A stretch of 64,000 nt of DNA from Cyclaneusma minus (Eukaryota; Ascomycota; Leotiomycetes; Marthamycetales; Marthamycetaceae), in the NCBI GenBank assembly GCA_037179335.1, contig JAKZHN010000010.1, positions 875,870 to 939,869 of the forward strand, written 5' to 3'. Shown in pieces: positions 11,161 to 25,700 of this stretch (position 1 is its first letter; every line of letters starts with the position of its first letter). Both the position numbers and the translations under genes were made by a program. A model generated the notes under the pieces. It was not told the origin of the DNA, did no database searches, and was given only the letters and a program-made list of their open reading frames with translations.

Positions 11161-14100
11161 TTATATAAAATATAGCTATTTTAAATATTTAATGATATTA
11201 TTTGAATTGGCAAATATATTAGCTATATTTTAAATTTATATAAATATAATATTTAAATTTTTTCTAAATATTATTATAATAATTTATTTTAATAATTTTT
11301 TATTTTTTTATTTTGTTTTAGCAAATATAATAAATATATAAAAGCTGTATTTAGAAAATTATAAAAATTTCTATTTATAAAAAAAAGCAAATGCAAACTC
11401 AAAATAAATAAAATTTTATTTTTAAATTTTATAATAAAAAATATATATATATATAAACAATATACGCTATTTAAAAATAGCCTATATTAATTATATTTAT
11501 AAAATTGCAATTATTTTTAAAATAAATCAATTTTTATAAGCGGTTTATTTTAAAATATGGTAAAATTATATTATTTATAATTAATTTATTTATTAATAAT
11601 ATAAATAGCAAAAAGAAAAAGAAACTAAATGGCTTTTAAAAATACAAAAAGCTTTGTAGCATATTAAAAATATATTTGCAAATAAATCAACATTGCAAAT
11701 TATATATAATATTTTTAAATTTACAATATTAGAAATTTCAAAGCAATTAAAAAACTTAAAACATTTAATGCAATATTATTAATATTTAATAGTTTTTTAA
11801 TTTTGCAAATTAATAAGCGTAAATTTAATATATTAAATATATAATACTAAATTGCTTGCAATTATAATTCTTTTTTAATATTAAAAATAATATATTAGAA
11901 ATAATATATTAAAAAAAATAATATATTAAAAATATATATTATAAAATTTAAATATTTTTAAGTTATAATAATGTATATTATTTTATAAATATAAAAGAAT
12001 TTAATAATATTAAATAAAATAAATTATAAAACAATAGCAAAAAGTATTTAAATATTTTTTTGTTACCAATATTATAATAAAACATTTATTATTTAGTTAA
12101 TTATATATTAAATATATAATTTTTAAAAAGATATAGCTGGTTTTGCAAATATAGCAATTGTATTTTAATTAAAATTATTAAATTGGGAAATTAATATTAT
12201 ATGCTTTATTTATATATTATAAACGCGAATTGTTAAACAAAAACTTAGATTTTATTTGAATTATAAAGACTTAAAAATTAAAAAAATTAAAGCCAATTTT
12301 ATAGTTATTTTTAAAATTTAAAACAATAATAAATATATAATAAAATAAATAAACTAAACAGTTTAACTAGCTATAGCAAAATTTGCCTATAATAATATAA
12401 AATAAAAAATCTTAATTGTTATTTTTATAATATAAAAATATTATTTATAAATTAATATGAATTTCTTTATATAATTTATAAAAATTAGAATATTTAATAT
12501 AAAAAAATAAAAATATAATATAATACAGCTAATATATATTATTGCAAAAGTTACGAAAGTGCTATTAATAAATATATAAAGCTATATATAAAAATATATA
12601 AAAATATAAATTTTAATAAAGAAAATTAATTTTTTTTATTTATTGAAAATTTATGCTTTAAAGCCAAAAGGCTAGCAAAAATATAAAAAGCCTATTGCTC
12701 AAAATTCCTATTTGAATTTTAATTCAAAAAGTTATATAATATTTTTTATATTAGCTTTTTAGAATTTGCTAAAGCATTTTAAAATAATATATATAAATTA
12801 TATTTTGCAAATTTTTAAATTTTTAAAAATAATTAAAAATAAAAAGCCGAAAACATTATAATATATATAAAAAGTAAAAATGGTTAATATATATTTTATA
12901 TGTATTAAAAAAGCTAAAATCAAAATTAAAAGTAGATATTAATTTAAAAGAATTTTAAAAATGCCTTAATAATTTTAAGCAAACTTATTAAAAGAATATT
13001 AAAGCTAAATTATAATAATAATAAAAGAATTATTAAAAAAGCGCAAATATTAAAACAAAATGCTAAAAAGCCAGCTTTAATTTTATATTTAAATAAAAAA
13101 CACCCAATTATATATAATATTAACCAAAAGCAAAAATAGAAATATTTAAAGTATAAAAATATAAATTTAATTATTCTTTTATGTTTTAAATTAAATTAAA
13201 TAAAATTATATTTTATAAAAAATTAAATTGAAAAATTGAAAAATAAATAATAAGCTTAATTTAATTAAAAATTGTAAAATGCGCAAATAAAAACTATAAA
13301 TTCCGTATATTAAATAATTTAACCAAAAATAAATATTATATAAAATAAATTCGATTAGCAAAATGAAAAATTCTATAATATTTTTAAAATTTAGTTTGCA
13401 TATATTAATTTTATAATTTCTATATTTTATATTATATTATTAGAAACCCGATTTTGTTTATATTAAATAAAATATTATTAAAAGGATAATTAAAATTATA
13501 ATTTATTTATATTTTAATTAAATATGCATAAAATAATAAAAAATAAATTTACCAAATAATACCAAATAATAATTGCTATATATATTAAGGTATAAATTGC
13601 AAAAATAGTTTTAATTAAAGCTATTATTGCAGCTATAATATTTTCAAATATATTATATATTTTATATTTTAAAGAAATATAAATTTTAAAATAAAAGAAA
13701 TCCCGGCAATCTTTATATTATTTTTTAATTAAATTAATTTATTATTATAATTAATGCATTGGTTTTTAAAGAAAGCCTAGATTTTAATATAATAATGGCG
13801 ATAAAATATAAAGATATTATAAGCTGCATTAAATAATAAAAATTAAATAATAAAAATTTGCAAAATAATAAATTAATTAGTAAAAAAAAAAGCTTATTAT
13901 ATAATAAAGGGGCTTATAATTATTGCAATAATAATTATATTTAAAATTATTTGCGGCCTAATTATAAATATTAAAAATCTTGCAAAAAAGGTTTAAATAA
14001 AAGCTTTATATATAGCGAACGCAAATATAAATTTAAAGCGCAAATACGGGCTTGGTAAAAATATAATTTAAATTTTGCGGCAAAATTGCAAATTTAGCAC

Positions 14101-14889
14101 CATTATTATAATTATAGCTAGAATTTCCGCTATATAAAGCTTAAAATAAACCGCTATTAAGATTTTATATTTTGCAATTAGAAATATTAGGGGCTATATT
14201 ATTAAAACCAACTTAAAAAAAGGCTTAATTTCCATTAAAAAGGCGTATATTAAAAAATCTATATAAAAGCGATAATAAAAAAAAGCCCAATAGAAATGGA
14301 AAACCTGCTTTATATAAATAAAGCCCTAATAAAGCTTAATATAATTGCTATAAAAAGAATTGGAAAAAAGAAAAAAATTTAAAATTTGTCAAGAAATTAA
14401 AAGAAAATTTAAGATTAAATACGCAATTAAAAATTAATATACTATTATTGCAAAAAAATATATAATATGCATATAAAAAAAAGCAGAAAATTAAAAAAAC
14501 CCTAATACCAATTATTTAAAATACGCCGCCGCTATATTAATTTTCCGGCATTTATAAAGAAAGCATACGCAAAAGCGAAAAAGGCATATGCAAGCAAATA
14601 AAAATAATAAAATCCTAATAAATCTTAATATAAAAAGAAAAAGTCGAAATAATAAAATAATTAAACAAAAGCCTAAAGTTAACCAATAAGAAATAGCATA
14701 AATTATATATTAAAATTAAGGCTGAAAAGTCAGGCAAAAATAAATTTAAAAATAATCATTAATAATAGCAAATTAATAAAAGCCTATTAATTTATATAAT
14801 TAAAATAAAAAAGCAAAATTAATAATTAAAGCCAAATATTAAACCACTAAAAAGCAGAAAGCCGTATTTAAAAGCTTTAAGGCCCAAAG

Positions 14890-15125
14890 CTATAAAAATA
14901 TATATATATATATATATATAAAGCCGAAAAAGGCGCCTTGCAAGCATTTTATAAAATATATGCATTAAAAATGCGTAAGAAAAAGGCATTGCTTATTAAG
15001 AAGGCTAAGCAAGGCTTTTAATATATAATATTTAGGCGCGGCTATTTTTATTTAAAAAGGGCAGCGGCTATTTTTTATAGCTAAAAAATACATATAATGC
15101 ACCCCTATTTACCAATCTACCTTTA
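14890..15125 (+). repeat. LTR-like repeat, 3' end of Gypsy copy A
   Basis: This segment contains a relatively GC-rich patch (AGGCGCCTTGCAAGC and following) and ends near CTATTTACCAATCTACC. It matches, reversed, 18,215-18,420 and 25,490-25,700. A partial direct copy lies at about 16,180-16,260. It is interpreted as an LTR from its position next to the polymerase block and its repetition at both ends of copy B. Confidence 0.6.
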
Positions 15126-16260
15126 ACCATTATAATATTTATATTTTAAAAAAATATAAATTTTAAAGCGGAAAAAAGCCTTGGTAATTTTTATATTATT
15201 TTTTAATTAAATTAATCTTTTATCATAATTAGCATATTAATTTAAAAACAAAGTGATACAGCAACTATAATAAGAAATAAAAATATTATAAATTGCATTA
15301 AATAGAAAAATTTAAATAATAGAAATTTGCAAAATAATAAATTAATTGGCAAAAGACAATTAAAAACATTAAATATAAATTTATTATATAGCAAAAATAT
15401 TTATAATTATTGCAATAATAATTATATTTAAAATTATTTATAATTTAATTATAAATATTAGAAATTTTGCAAAAAGAAATTAAATAAAACTTTTGCATAT
15501 AGCGAATGCAAATGCGAATTTAAAATGCAACCGCAAGTTTAATAAAAATGCGATGTACATTTTATAGCAAAATTGCAAATTTAGCATTATTATTATAATT
15601 ATAAACAAAAAATTTGCCGCGCAGAATTTAAAATATATTATTATTAAAATTTTGTATTTTGCAATTAAAAATATTAGAAATTATAATATTAAAATTAAAA
15701 AAAAAGAATTTGATTTCTATTAAAAAACTTATATAAAAGCAATAATAAAAAGAAATTTAATAAAGGCGGAAAGGCCTATTTTATATAAATAAAATTCTAA
15801 TAAAATTGCTATAAAACAATTTAAAACAATTTAAAAATTTGCTAAAAAAGCTAAAAAAAAGGATTAAATTAAAAATACAATTAAAAATTAATATATTATT
15901 ATTGCAGCAAATATATAATACGTATATTAAAAAAAAGGAAAAAAATCAAAAAGAATTTAAAATTAATTATTTAAAATAAGCCGCCGCTATATTGATTTTT
16001 TGGTATTTGCAAAAAAAGCATGCGCGAAAGTTAATATAGGATATATAAAGCCAATAAAAATAATAAATTTTTAATAAATTTTCATATAAAAAAATAAAGA
16101 ATTGAAATTAATTTAATGATAAATAGCCAAATTATATATTAAAATTAAAATTTTAAAAATTAAATAATAATAAATTTAAAAAGGGCAGTGGCTAATTTTT
16201 ATAGCTGAGGAATATATATAACGCATTTCTATTTGCCAATCTATTTTTGACTATTGTGAT
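15126..16260 (+). repeat. Partial direct duplication of about 13,610-15,125
   Basis: From the ATTTATATTTTAAA stretch onward, this block repeats the 3' part of copy A in the same order. Both carry 'TATAGCGAAYGCAAAT', 'TTGCAAATTTAGCA', and the ending 'GGGCAGYGGCTA...CCAATCTA'. It has an internal deletion and its own RIP changes. It may be a truncated second insertion or a tandem duplication made before RIP. Confidence 0.6.
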
Positions 16261-18214
16261 AGCAGCTTTTAGCAATTATTTGCTATTCAAATATATAAGG
16301 GTAAATTATTAATTTTAATATTAAGCAATTTCTTTTTTATTTCTTTTTATTTTTTGCCTTTAAATATTACAAATATTGGTAATTCCTATAATGCAATATC
16401 CTATTTTTAAGCAATTTATTTAAATATATTAAAAGCATCTGCAAATTTAATAATTTTATAATATTTAAGCAAAAGAATATTTAGGCCTAGAATAATATTC
16501 TGGCATTATTTATTTTATTTATCTGTATTGGGAATAATCCTATAAAGCTATTGCAAAAGATTCAAAATTTTATTATTTAATAACATATTTTCCGCGAATA
16601 TTATAAAAAAACATGCTTTGCGCTTTAAATTTTCGCTATTTTGCGCCTATTTAAAATTAAATTTTAAAATTCTAATAATATAAATTATCTTATTATTGCA
16701 TTTAGAATTATTTATATTATTTTTAAAAATCTAAATATCAATCCTGGCAATTAATTTATCGCTATATATTTTCTAGCCAAATTTTAATTATTTTACCCTA
16801 TTTGAATAAATTGAATTTTTGCCAATACGCAAACAATTAAAAATAAAAGTAAATTTAATTTAACCGATATTTATAAAAATATTAAAATTTAAAATTTTAA
16901 AACTGACTATAATAATTATATGCTAGTGTTTTAGCAGTATGGTAGGATTTAAAAGGGTAGAATTGGAAATAATAATTTCAAAAATAATAAAAATAAAAAT
17001 AAAAATAAACATAGCGGCAATTAGTTTAAAAATTATAAAAATATAAACAAAATATAAACAAAACAATAAAAGTAATTGAAATCTTGATTTTATTTATCAT
17101 ATATATGGTTTAAAATATTAAAGTAAGCTTTATTGGATTAAATATCCTAATAAAGCTTTTAATAGCGTTTGGAATAATTTGGCCAAATTTAATAAAAACC
17201 GCAATTATTTTATATTTTTCAAAAAGCGTTAATTATTTGCCCAGCAAAATTATTATTTTATAAAGAATAATAGCGCTTATGCTTTTTTTAATATTTGAGT
17301 TTCCTTTTTTTTTAATTTTTTTAAATCCTGGATATTAAAGCAAATTATTATATTTATATTTATAAAACGCTAGTTATTATTTAAAAAGCTATAGAAATAT
17401 CCAGGATTTATAAACTATTAATAAACCTATTATAGCTATTTATAATAATGATATTTATTTAATTATCCGTTTTTTGATAGAAATTTCAAAAATATTTTTT
17501 TAAGCTTTTTAAAAATGTGTTTATTTAATTAATAATCCTTTTAATTTGTTTTTTATAAAAGAAATTAAACCCTATTATTATTTTAATAATAAAAATGCTT
17601 TTATTCGCATTTAATAAACAATTTTAAAGTTTTATAAATTATCAATTATAAAATTTAGCTTGGAAGCTTTTTAAAATTCGGAAATTTATACAGTGTTTTT
17701 GAAATTTAAATAAAATTTAAAAATATAAAATTTTAATATAAAAGATTGGGCTATATTCTTTATAATAGAATTAAAAACATTTAAGCTATTATTTAAAATA
17801 TTAATATTAAAAACAATTCCAAAAATAATTTAAAGAAATTTATATATTTTGCAAATTAGGTAAAAGCCAATAAATTGTTTTTAGAAAAAGCTTTGATAAG
17901 GCTTTATAATTCTTTCTAAAAGTCTATGTTAATTTGTTTGAAATTAAGGTTTTTGCAATTTAAAAAAAATATGGAATTATTTTTACTAATAATTTAATTT
18001 GCTTTTATAAATATTATAGCTTTGCTATTAAATTTAAAATTTGGGATATTATAATTTAATACTCCATTTATATTAAACTCCAATTTAGCTATAACATTGC
18101 TATTTCGAGACTGGATAATAATCTTAAATATAGTATTAAAACATTTAAAGCTTATATAGCCAAAAACGATCAAATTTTCAAAATTACCAGTATTTATATT
18201 ATAATAGTCAAAAT
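16261..18214. mobile_element. Central AT-rich segment with Copia-like remains
   Basis: This stretch lies between the two inverted Gypsy copies and has no obvious counterpart elsewhere in the island. Its right end carries a minus-strand relic (17,994-18,224) resembling the end of a Copia integrase. A less degraded patch occurs around 16,920-16,970 (GTTTTAGCAGTATGGTAGGA). No other coding motif could be read. Confidence 0.4.
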
Positions 18215-18224
18215 AAATTGGCAA
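17994..18224 (-). pseudogene. Relic of a Ty1/Copia integrase C-terminal region
   Basis: This 76-codon frame is the longest in the island. It reads ...ENLIVFGYISFKCF, NTIFKIIIQSRNSNVIAKLE, FNINGV. This matches the end of Copia integrases ('HLRVFGC-A-Y...N-FRIW-PS-N-V-RTRDV-F-E') in spacing, with the substitutions expected from RIP. The similarity is short and based on memory of the family pattern, so it is moderately uncertain. Confidence 0.45.
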
Positions 18225-18420
18225 ATAGAATGCATTATATATATATTTTTGCTATAAAAAATAGCCGCTGCTTTTCTTAAATAAAAGTAGCAATATTTAA
18301 ATATTATATATTAAAAGTTTCGTTTAGCTTTTTTAATAAACAATGCTTATTTTTTATATATTCCTAGTATATATACTTTATAAAATGCCCGCAAAGCGCT
18401 TTTTTCAGCCCTATATAATA
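18215..18420 (-). repeat. LTR-like repeat of Gypsy copy B (3' side)
   Basis: It matches 25,490-25,700 in the same orientation. Shared words include AAATAAATTGG, AATGCATTATATATAT, AGCAATATTTAAATA and TTTATAAAATGCCCGCA. It is inverted relative to 14,890-15,125. Confidence 0.65.
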
Positions 18421-19875
18421 ATTGGTTTTCTTTTATAGCTTTAAATTTTGAAATTCCCAAATACGGATTTTCGCTTTTTAATAATTTAATATTTAAGCTT
18501 TGATTATTAATTTTAATTTCTTATTTTAATTTTATAAATTTAGAGGCTTTTATTAATTTGCTATTATTAATAATTATTTTCAAATATATTATTGCCTAAT
18601 TTCTAAAGCCTTAATTTTGATATATAATTTGCGTTATTTATTATTGGATTAATTTTAGGATTTTATTTAATTGTTTTTATTATTTTAGATTTTTATTTTT
18701 TTATATTAAAATTTATTAGAATTCTATTATTTTTATTGGTTTTATATATATTATATTAGTTTTTGCGTATATATTTCATGCAAATACTGGAAAATTAATA
18801 TAGCGGCGGCTTATTTCAAATGATTGATTTTTTTTATATGCATATTATGCGCTTGCTGCAATAGTGGTATATTAATTTTTAATTGCATTTTAATTTTATT
18901 TATTTTTTAATTTTCTTAGCGAATTTTAATTTTCTTTTTCCTAGTATTTAGTTTTTGATAGTAATTATATTAAATTTTATTAAGGCTTTATTTATATAAA
19001 GCAGGCTTTTTAATTTCTATTAGGCTTTTCTTTCTTATTGGTTTTATATAGATTTTTTAATATACGCTTTTTTAGCGGAAATTGGGGTTTTTTTTAATAT
19101 TATGATTTTTAGTATTTTTAATTGCAAAATATAGAATTTTGCTAATAATTTATTTTGAGTCTTACGCAATAAAAGTTTTATTTATAATTATAATAATAAT
19201 GCTAAATTTGCAATTTTGCCCAAAAATTTAAATCGCATTTTTATTAAGCTTTTTTTTATATTTTAAATTTGCATTTATATTTAATATATGCAAAGTGTTT
19301 TTGCGGATTTCTTTTACAATATTTTTAATATTTATAATTAAATTGCAAATGATTTTAAATACAATTATTATTATAGTAATTATAAGCTTTTTTATTATAT
19401 ATTTTGTTTTCTTTATTAAATAATTTATTATTTTGCAAATTTTTGCTATTTGAATTCTTCTATTTAATGCAATATATAATATTTTTCTATTTTATTGCTA
19501 TTGTTATATTAAAATTTAGGCTTTTTTTAAAAGTTAATATATTAATTATAATAAAAGATTGATTTAACTAAAAAGATAATATAAAGGCTACTAGGGTTGT
19601 TTTCTGCTTTAAAATTTAGGTTTTTTTAAAATATAAAATATATAATGCTTTCAAAAGTATTAAAAATATAATAATTGTTTCAATTAAAATTATTTTTGCA
19701 ATTGATATTTTAATGTATATAGCAATTAATATTTAATATTATTTAATAAATTTATTTTTTGTTTTTTTATATATATTTAATTAAAATACAAATAAATTGT
19801 AATTTTAATTAGTTTTTTAATAATATTTTACTTAATTCTTTTTCTTTTTGGCAATATAGTATAAAACTTGGAAGT

Positions 19876-19919
<44 letters not shown>

Positions 19920-22859
19920 TGATAGCTGGTTTTATTTGAAAATATTATAATTCTTTTAATTTTGCTAATTAAATTTGTTTTTATATAATAATTTATTTTC
20001 AATTAAATTATTTAGTATATAGGATTTATAGTTCTTATTTATATATTTTATAATTTCTAATTAAACTAAACTTTCTATTTAATTTTTAATTTTTAATTTT
20101 AATTTTTATAAAATATAATTCAAATTAATTAAATTTAAATATAAAAAGATAATTAAATTTATATTTTTATATTTCAAATATTTTTATTTTTGCTTTTGCT
20201 TGCTTTTGCATATAATTAAGCGTTTTTTATTTAAATATAAAATTGGAATTCGGTTTTTAATATCTTTTTTATTATTATTATAATTTAATTATAATAGGTT
20301 TTTAATAAATTTGCTTAAAATTATTAAAATTCTTTTAAAGCTTTTTTAAATTAATATTTGGTTTTAATTTTAATTTTAATTTTTTTAATATATATAATTT
20401 CTTTTTGTTTTATTACAATCTTTTCTAAAAACGATTTTTTTATTATTTTTAAAAAATTTAAAATTTATAAAATGAAATTTATATATATTATTTTGAAATA
20501 CTTTAATTTTTTTTAAAAAGCTAATATAAAAAAATTATGTAATCTTTTTAATTATAATTTAAATAGGAATTTTAAGCAATAGGCTTGGGCTTTTATATTT
20601 TTAATAAAAAAAAAGCCTATATATGTTTTTATTAATGTATTAATTTTACAGCGTATATTTTTAATAAATAAGAAAATTTAATTTTTTTATTCAATTTTAA
20701 AAATTCATATTAAAATTTAAAAATTTTTATTTTTCTACATATTGCTTTATATTTTTATTAATAATTTTTGTTTAATTTTTGCAATAATCTATATTTGCTA
20801 TATTATATTTTTTTTATTTTGTGTTATTAAATATTTTGATTTTTATAAATTATATGAAAGATTTAATATTAATTTGCAAATAATATTTATATATTATAAA
20901 AAAAATGCTTAATATTATTATAAGCGAATTTTGCTATAGCTAATTAAATTACTTAATTTATTTTATTATTATTATAGCAATATTGTATATAAATTTTTAA
21001 ATTTTAATTTATTTGCTTTATTTGATTATTTATTTAAAAGTAAAATACAATATTATATTTATATATTATATAAAATTTATAATATATTTGTTTTATAATA
21101 TATTGATAAATATAAAGCTATAATTAAATTTAATAAATTTAAAAAACTTTATAAAATAAATAATGTTATTAAAAATTGCATATTAATATTTTTAATTATA
21201 TATATAAATTATATAAGTTTAATATAATAATTTATTATTATTAAAATAGCATTACATATTTTATTTATATATTATAATTTTAGCAAATTTATAATAAGAT
21301 TCTATAATAAATATATTTATAATTTATTAATTAAAAATAAAGATTATAGCTTATTTTATTTTATTAGCAAATATAGCAATTATATATATAATTTTATATT
21401 TTGATTTTTATATTTAGTTAATAATATTTGCAATAAATTAAAATGAAGATTTAATTTATTTTAAAATAATTTGCTAATTTGCTAATTTTCTATTATAAAA
21501 AATATATAAAAATTTATTATATAATATATTTATTGCAAAAATATATAATTTGCTTTTTGTGTATAGTATATTATTTTTATATAATATAAATTGGCTTTAT
21601 ACTTTTATTATATATTTATTATTTTTTTAAATTTTAAAAATAATTATAAAATTTGCTTTAATTATTTTAATTTTTAAAGTTTTATAATTTAAATAAAATG
21701 TAATTTTTTATTTGGAAATTTATATTAATAATATATAAATAAAATCTATAATTTTAGTTTTTTAATTTTTTAATTTTAATTAAAATACAATTATTATATT
21801 TGCAAAGACAATTATATTTGTTAAAAATTATATATTTAATGCATAATTAAATAAATAGCAAAATTTTAATTGCGATATTAATTAAAAAAAATAATATTTT
21901 TATTTAATAATTTTTTTATAATTTAGTTTATAAAATAAAAAATTAGCGGGGTTTTTAATCTTTGCAATATATTTAATTTTAAAATTTTAAAATTTTAATT
22001 TTAAAATTTATTTTGCTTAATATTTATTAATTTGTTTTATATTTATAAAATAATGCAAATTATCATAATTTAAAAATATTTAAATTTTATGATATAAATT
22101 TTTAATATCAAATTTTTAATATTAATTTTATTTTATAATTGTAAATAATTTAATATTGTATATTTAATATATTAATTTTATATTAATTAATTTATAAAAT
22201 TAAAAAGCTATTAAATACTAACAATATTGCATTAAATTATTCAAAGTTTTAAATTGCTTTAAAATTCCTAATATTGCAAATTTAAAAATATTATATATAA
22301 CTTGCAAATATTTTATAAAATTAAAATATTGCAATATTAATTTATTTGCAAATGCATTTTTAATATATTTAAAAAGAAGATTTGTTTTCTTTTTTTTTGC
22401 TATTTATATTATTTATAAGCAAATTAATTATAGGCAATATAATTCTACTATATTTTAAAATAAATTATTTATAAAAATTAGCTTATTTTAAAAATAATTG
22501 CAATTTTATATATATAATTAATATAGGCTATTTTTAAATAGCGTATATCGTTTTAATTTTATATATATATTGCTTTTTTTATTATAAAATTTCAAAATAA
22601 ACTTTTATTTGTTTTAAATTTGCATTTGCTTTCTTTTATAAAAAAAGTATTTTTATAATTTTTAGATCTAATTTTCATATATCTATTATATTTATTAAAA
22701 GAATTTAAATAAACTAAAATATTATTAAAATAAATTTTCATAATAATATTTAAAAACAATTAAATATTATATTTATATAAATTTAAAATAATTATATTTT
22801 GTATAAAATACTTTTTTTTATTTATTTATGCTTGATATATAAATTTTATAATATGCATT

Positions 22860-23070
22860 TTCAAAATTTGGTTTAATCAAACTTTTGGGTTTTTTTAATT
22901 TAGCTAGGAATGTATTAATTAAAAAAATAGTAACTTTTAATAATATTATTATTTAATCTTTTATAATTAATATATAAATACAATCTATTATTTCTTTTAA
23001 ATACAAATAATACAAAAACTTTTGCTAGGCTTTTTAATTTGCAAATCCAATTTTTTATTAATATATTATT
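22860..23070 (-). pseudogene. Relic Ty3/Gypsy reverse transcriptase (copy B)
   Basis: Read from 23,046 downwards the minus strand gives LKSLAKVFVLFVFKRNNRLY, then LYINYKRLNNNIIKSYYFFN. This matches 'KSPAGAPVLFVKKKDG-LRLCVDYR-LN--TIKNRYPLP' with RIP-type substitutions. A run of stops follows. It supports copy B as an independent Gypsy insertion rather than an unrelated AT-rich stretch. Confidence 0.8.
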
Positions 23071-25489
23071 AAAATAGTTTTTTAACATAATTGGCTATTT
23101 TTTAAATAATTAATAAATAAATTGATAAAATAAATTTATTTTGATTGTTATAATATAATTTTAATTAAAATATATAAATAATATGCCAATTTTTATTGCA
23201 TTAGAAATATTATTAAAATAGCTTAGTTTTTTTAAATTTTTATTTTGGCTTTAAATTTAATTTTGCTATATATTTCTTGCAGGTGTTTTTAATGCTTAAT
23301 AATTTACGGCTTTGGAATTATATTGGAATTTAATTTTATTTTGCCAAAATTATAATATTTTGCCTAATATATATAATAGAATTTTTATTTAAATTTGCAA
23401 TATTTTTTATAAAAAATAATTCTTTATTTATTTCGCTAAATGTTATTTTATACAATTTAATATTCTATTTTTATTTTTTGCGCATAAAATAGTTTATATA
23501 AAATAATTTTATATTTAATTTAGCACTAATAAATAAAATTAGGTTTAATTTAATTATAATATTTATTGCTTATTTATTTAAACTAAAATATATTTAAAAG
23601 CAAATTATATAAATATGCAAATATTTTATATTATTTCTATTATTAGAGATTTTAATAAAAACATTATAATATTATTTAACTTTTATTTTATTCTTATTAA
23701 AAAAACAAATTTATTAATATTGCATATATATATTAACTTATTTTTAGTCTTTTGCAAATATTAATAATATAAAATTTTACTTTAATTTATTATTAATAAA
23801 AGCGAAAATAAAAATTATATTTTAAATATTAATTGCAATTGAGCAATTAATTATTATATGCCTTTATTTTATAATAAAATTATTAAATTAAAACATTATT
23901 AGCGATTTTTTTTAAATTATTATATTTATATTTATAATTTATAAAATTAGAGATTTTATTTATAGTTTTTATAAAAAAAACTATATATATTTATTTCAAT
24001 TTTAATTATTACAATTTTAGCTATAATTAAAGCTATTTTTATATCATTAGCTTGTTCTTTTGCAATTGCTAAAGCTATTATTATTTAAAATATATATTTT
24101 ATTATTGGGCTATTTGTATTTGCAAATTTTATATTTAAGCTTTTGGCAATTTTCTTTTATATATAAATACAATTAAATAAACTATAATTATTAAAATTAT
24201 GATTAAAATATAAAAAAAGCTAATATTAATTTTAATTATGCTGCTTGTTTTTATTTTAATAATACCCGTTTTCTTTTGCTTTTGCAATTAAACTAATATT
24301 CAATTATTATATTATTATTTAAAATATTATATAAATTTTATAATTTATAATTAATTGCTTTATTGGAAGACAAAATTTTATTTAATATTATTATAAAATT
24401 TAAAAATAAATTGATTATTAGAAAATATAAAAAATATTTTTTTATATAAAATAGCAATACTTTTATTTTATAATAGAATTTTTTAATTATTCTTTTAAGC
24501 CCTTTTAGCAAATTAATTTAATACATATAATATATATTATTATTTTGTATTTGTTGCATTTAATATTGAATTTTTAATTTTGTTTTATAAACGTTTTTTC
24601 AATTTATATTTTATTTAATAATATTGCTATATTAAATATATATATAGCTTTTAAATATAATTAAAGTATAATAAATATAAATTATATTTTTTGAAAAAAA
24701 TATATATTAAAATAATTAAATAATTGAATAAATAATTAAATTATTTATAATATTTATATATATTATATATATAATTTAATTTAATTTTTAATATATAAAA
24801 TCTTTTAAATATACAAATCTTTTTAGCAATTAATTGCTTATTATTGGAGTTTAAGCCAAATAGGCTGCATTTGCAAATAAAAATTGCAATTTTAATTTAT
24901 AATTTTATAATTTATTTTTTAAGTTTAAATTTTTAAATAATTTATCCAATAGCTGCAAGATTATTAAAATTTAAATTAGCTTGGCTTTAAATTAAATTGG
25001 AAATAAAAGCAAAAGCGAAAGCAAAAGCTTAATTAATTTCGCTTTTGCATAATATATTTGCATTTTTAATTGGGGTGCTTTAATTTTAAATTTATTCAAA
25101 TTTATTTATATTAATAAATTGGCCATTTGGCTAAAAGGGCTATTAAATAATTTCTAAGTTAAAATAAGAAAAATACTAAATTATTTTTAATTGCCAATAT
25201 TAATAGCATTCTTATTGGTATTATTAATAGCAATATTATTAGCAAATATATTATTGTTTTTGCTATTGCTTAATATAGTTTTTTTTTAATTTAATATAAA
25301 AATTGCGCTAATAATATTATTAAAATTGAATTGCTTTAAAATTTAACAAAAAATGGTTTTTAGAATTTTTAGCAAAATTTAATATATTATAATTAATATT
25401 AAATTCGCGGCTATTTAATTAAATAAGTATTATTTTGCTAAATTATTGTTTTTTAAAATAAAAGCGGCTATTTTTTTATAATAATTAAA

Positions 25490-25700
25490 AATAAATTGGT
25501 AAATAAAATGCATTATATATATTTTTTGGCTATAAAAAAGTAGCTATTGCCTTTTTTAAATAAAAATAGCAATATTTAAATATAATGCGCTAAAAATCTC
25601 GCTTAGTTTTTTTAATAAGCAATGCTTAGTTTTTGCGTATTTCTAGCGTATATGCTTTATAAAATGCCCGCAGGGCGCCTTTCTCGGCCCTATATAATAA
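25490..25700 (-). repeat. LTR-like repeat of Gypsy copy B (5' side)
   Basis: This is the second copy of the 18,215-18,420 repeat. It retains more G and C, for example AATGCCCGCAGGGCGCCTTT and CTCGGCCC near 25,660-25,690. The better preservation suggests fewer rounds of mutation or a younger age than the other copies. Confidence 0.65.

Larger units (their letters stand above)
8658..15125 (+). mobile_element. Degraded Ty3/Gypsy retrotransposon, copy A (5' LTR missing)
   Basis: This block is the inverted counterpart of about 18,215-25,300. Landmarks pair up, such as the 'CGCTATTTAAAAATAGC' patch near 11,465 with 22,535 and the GCG-rich LTR patch near 14,930 with 18,395. Reverse transcriptase is legible at 10,921-11,160. 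Integrase and gag cannot be read. An LTR-like end lies at about 14,890-15,125, but no matching 5' LTR is seen before 8,658, so the left end is truncated at the 31-bp border repeat. Boundaries are approximate because RIP has removed most landmarks. Confidence 0.65.
18215..25700 (-). mobile_element. Degraded Ty3/Gypsy retrotransposon, copy B, inverted relative to copy A
   Basis: LTR-like repeats at 18,215-18,420 and 25,490-25,700 are in the same orientation and bracket about 7.5 kb, the usual size of a Gypsy element. Reverse transcriptase on the minus strand is legible at about 22,911-23,046 and better preserved than in copy A. With copy A it forms a large imperfect inverted repeat centred near 16,700-17,000. 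Gag, protease and integrase cannot be read. Confidence 0.7.
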
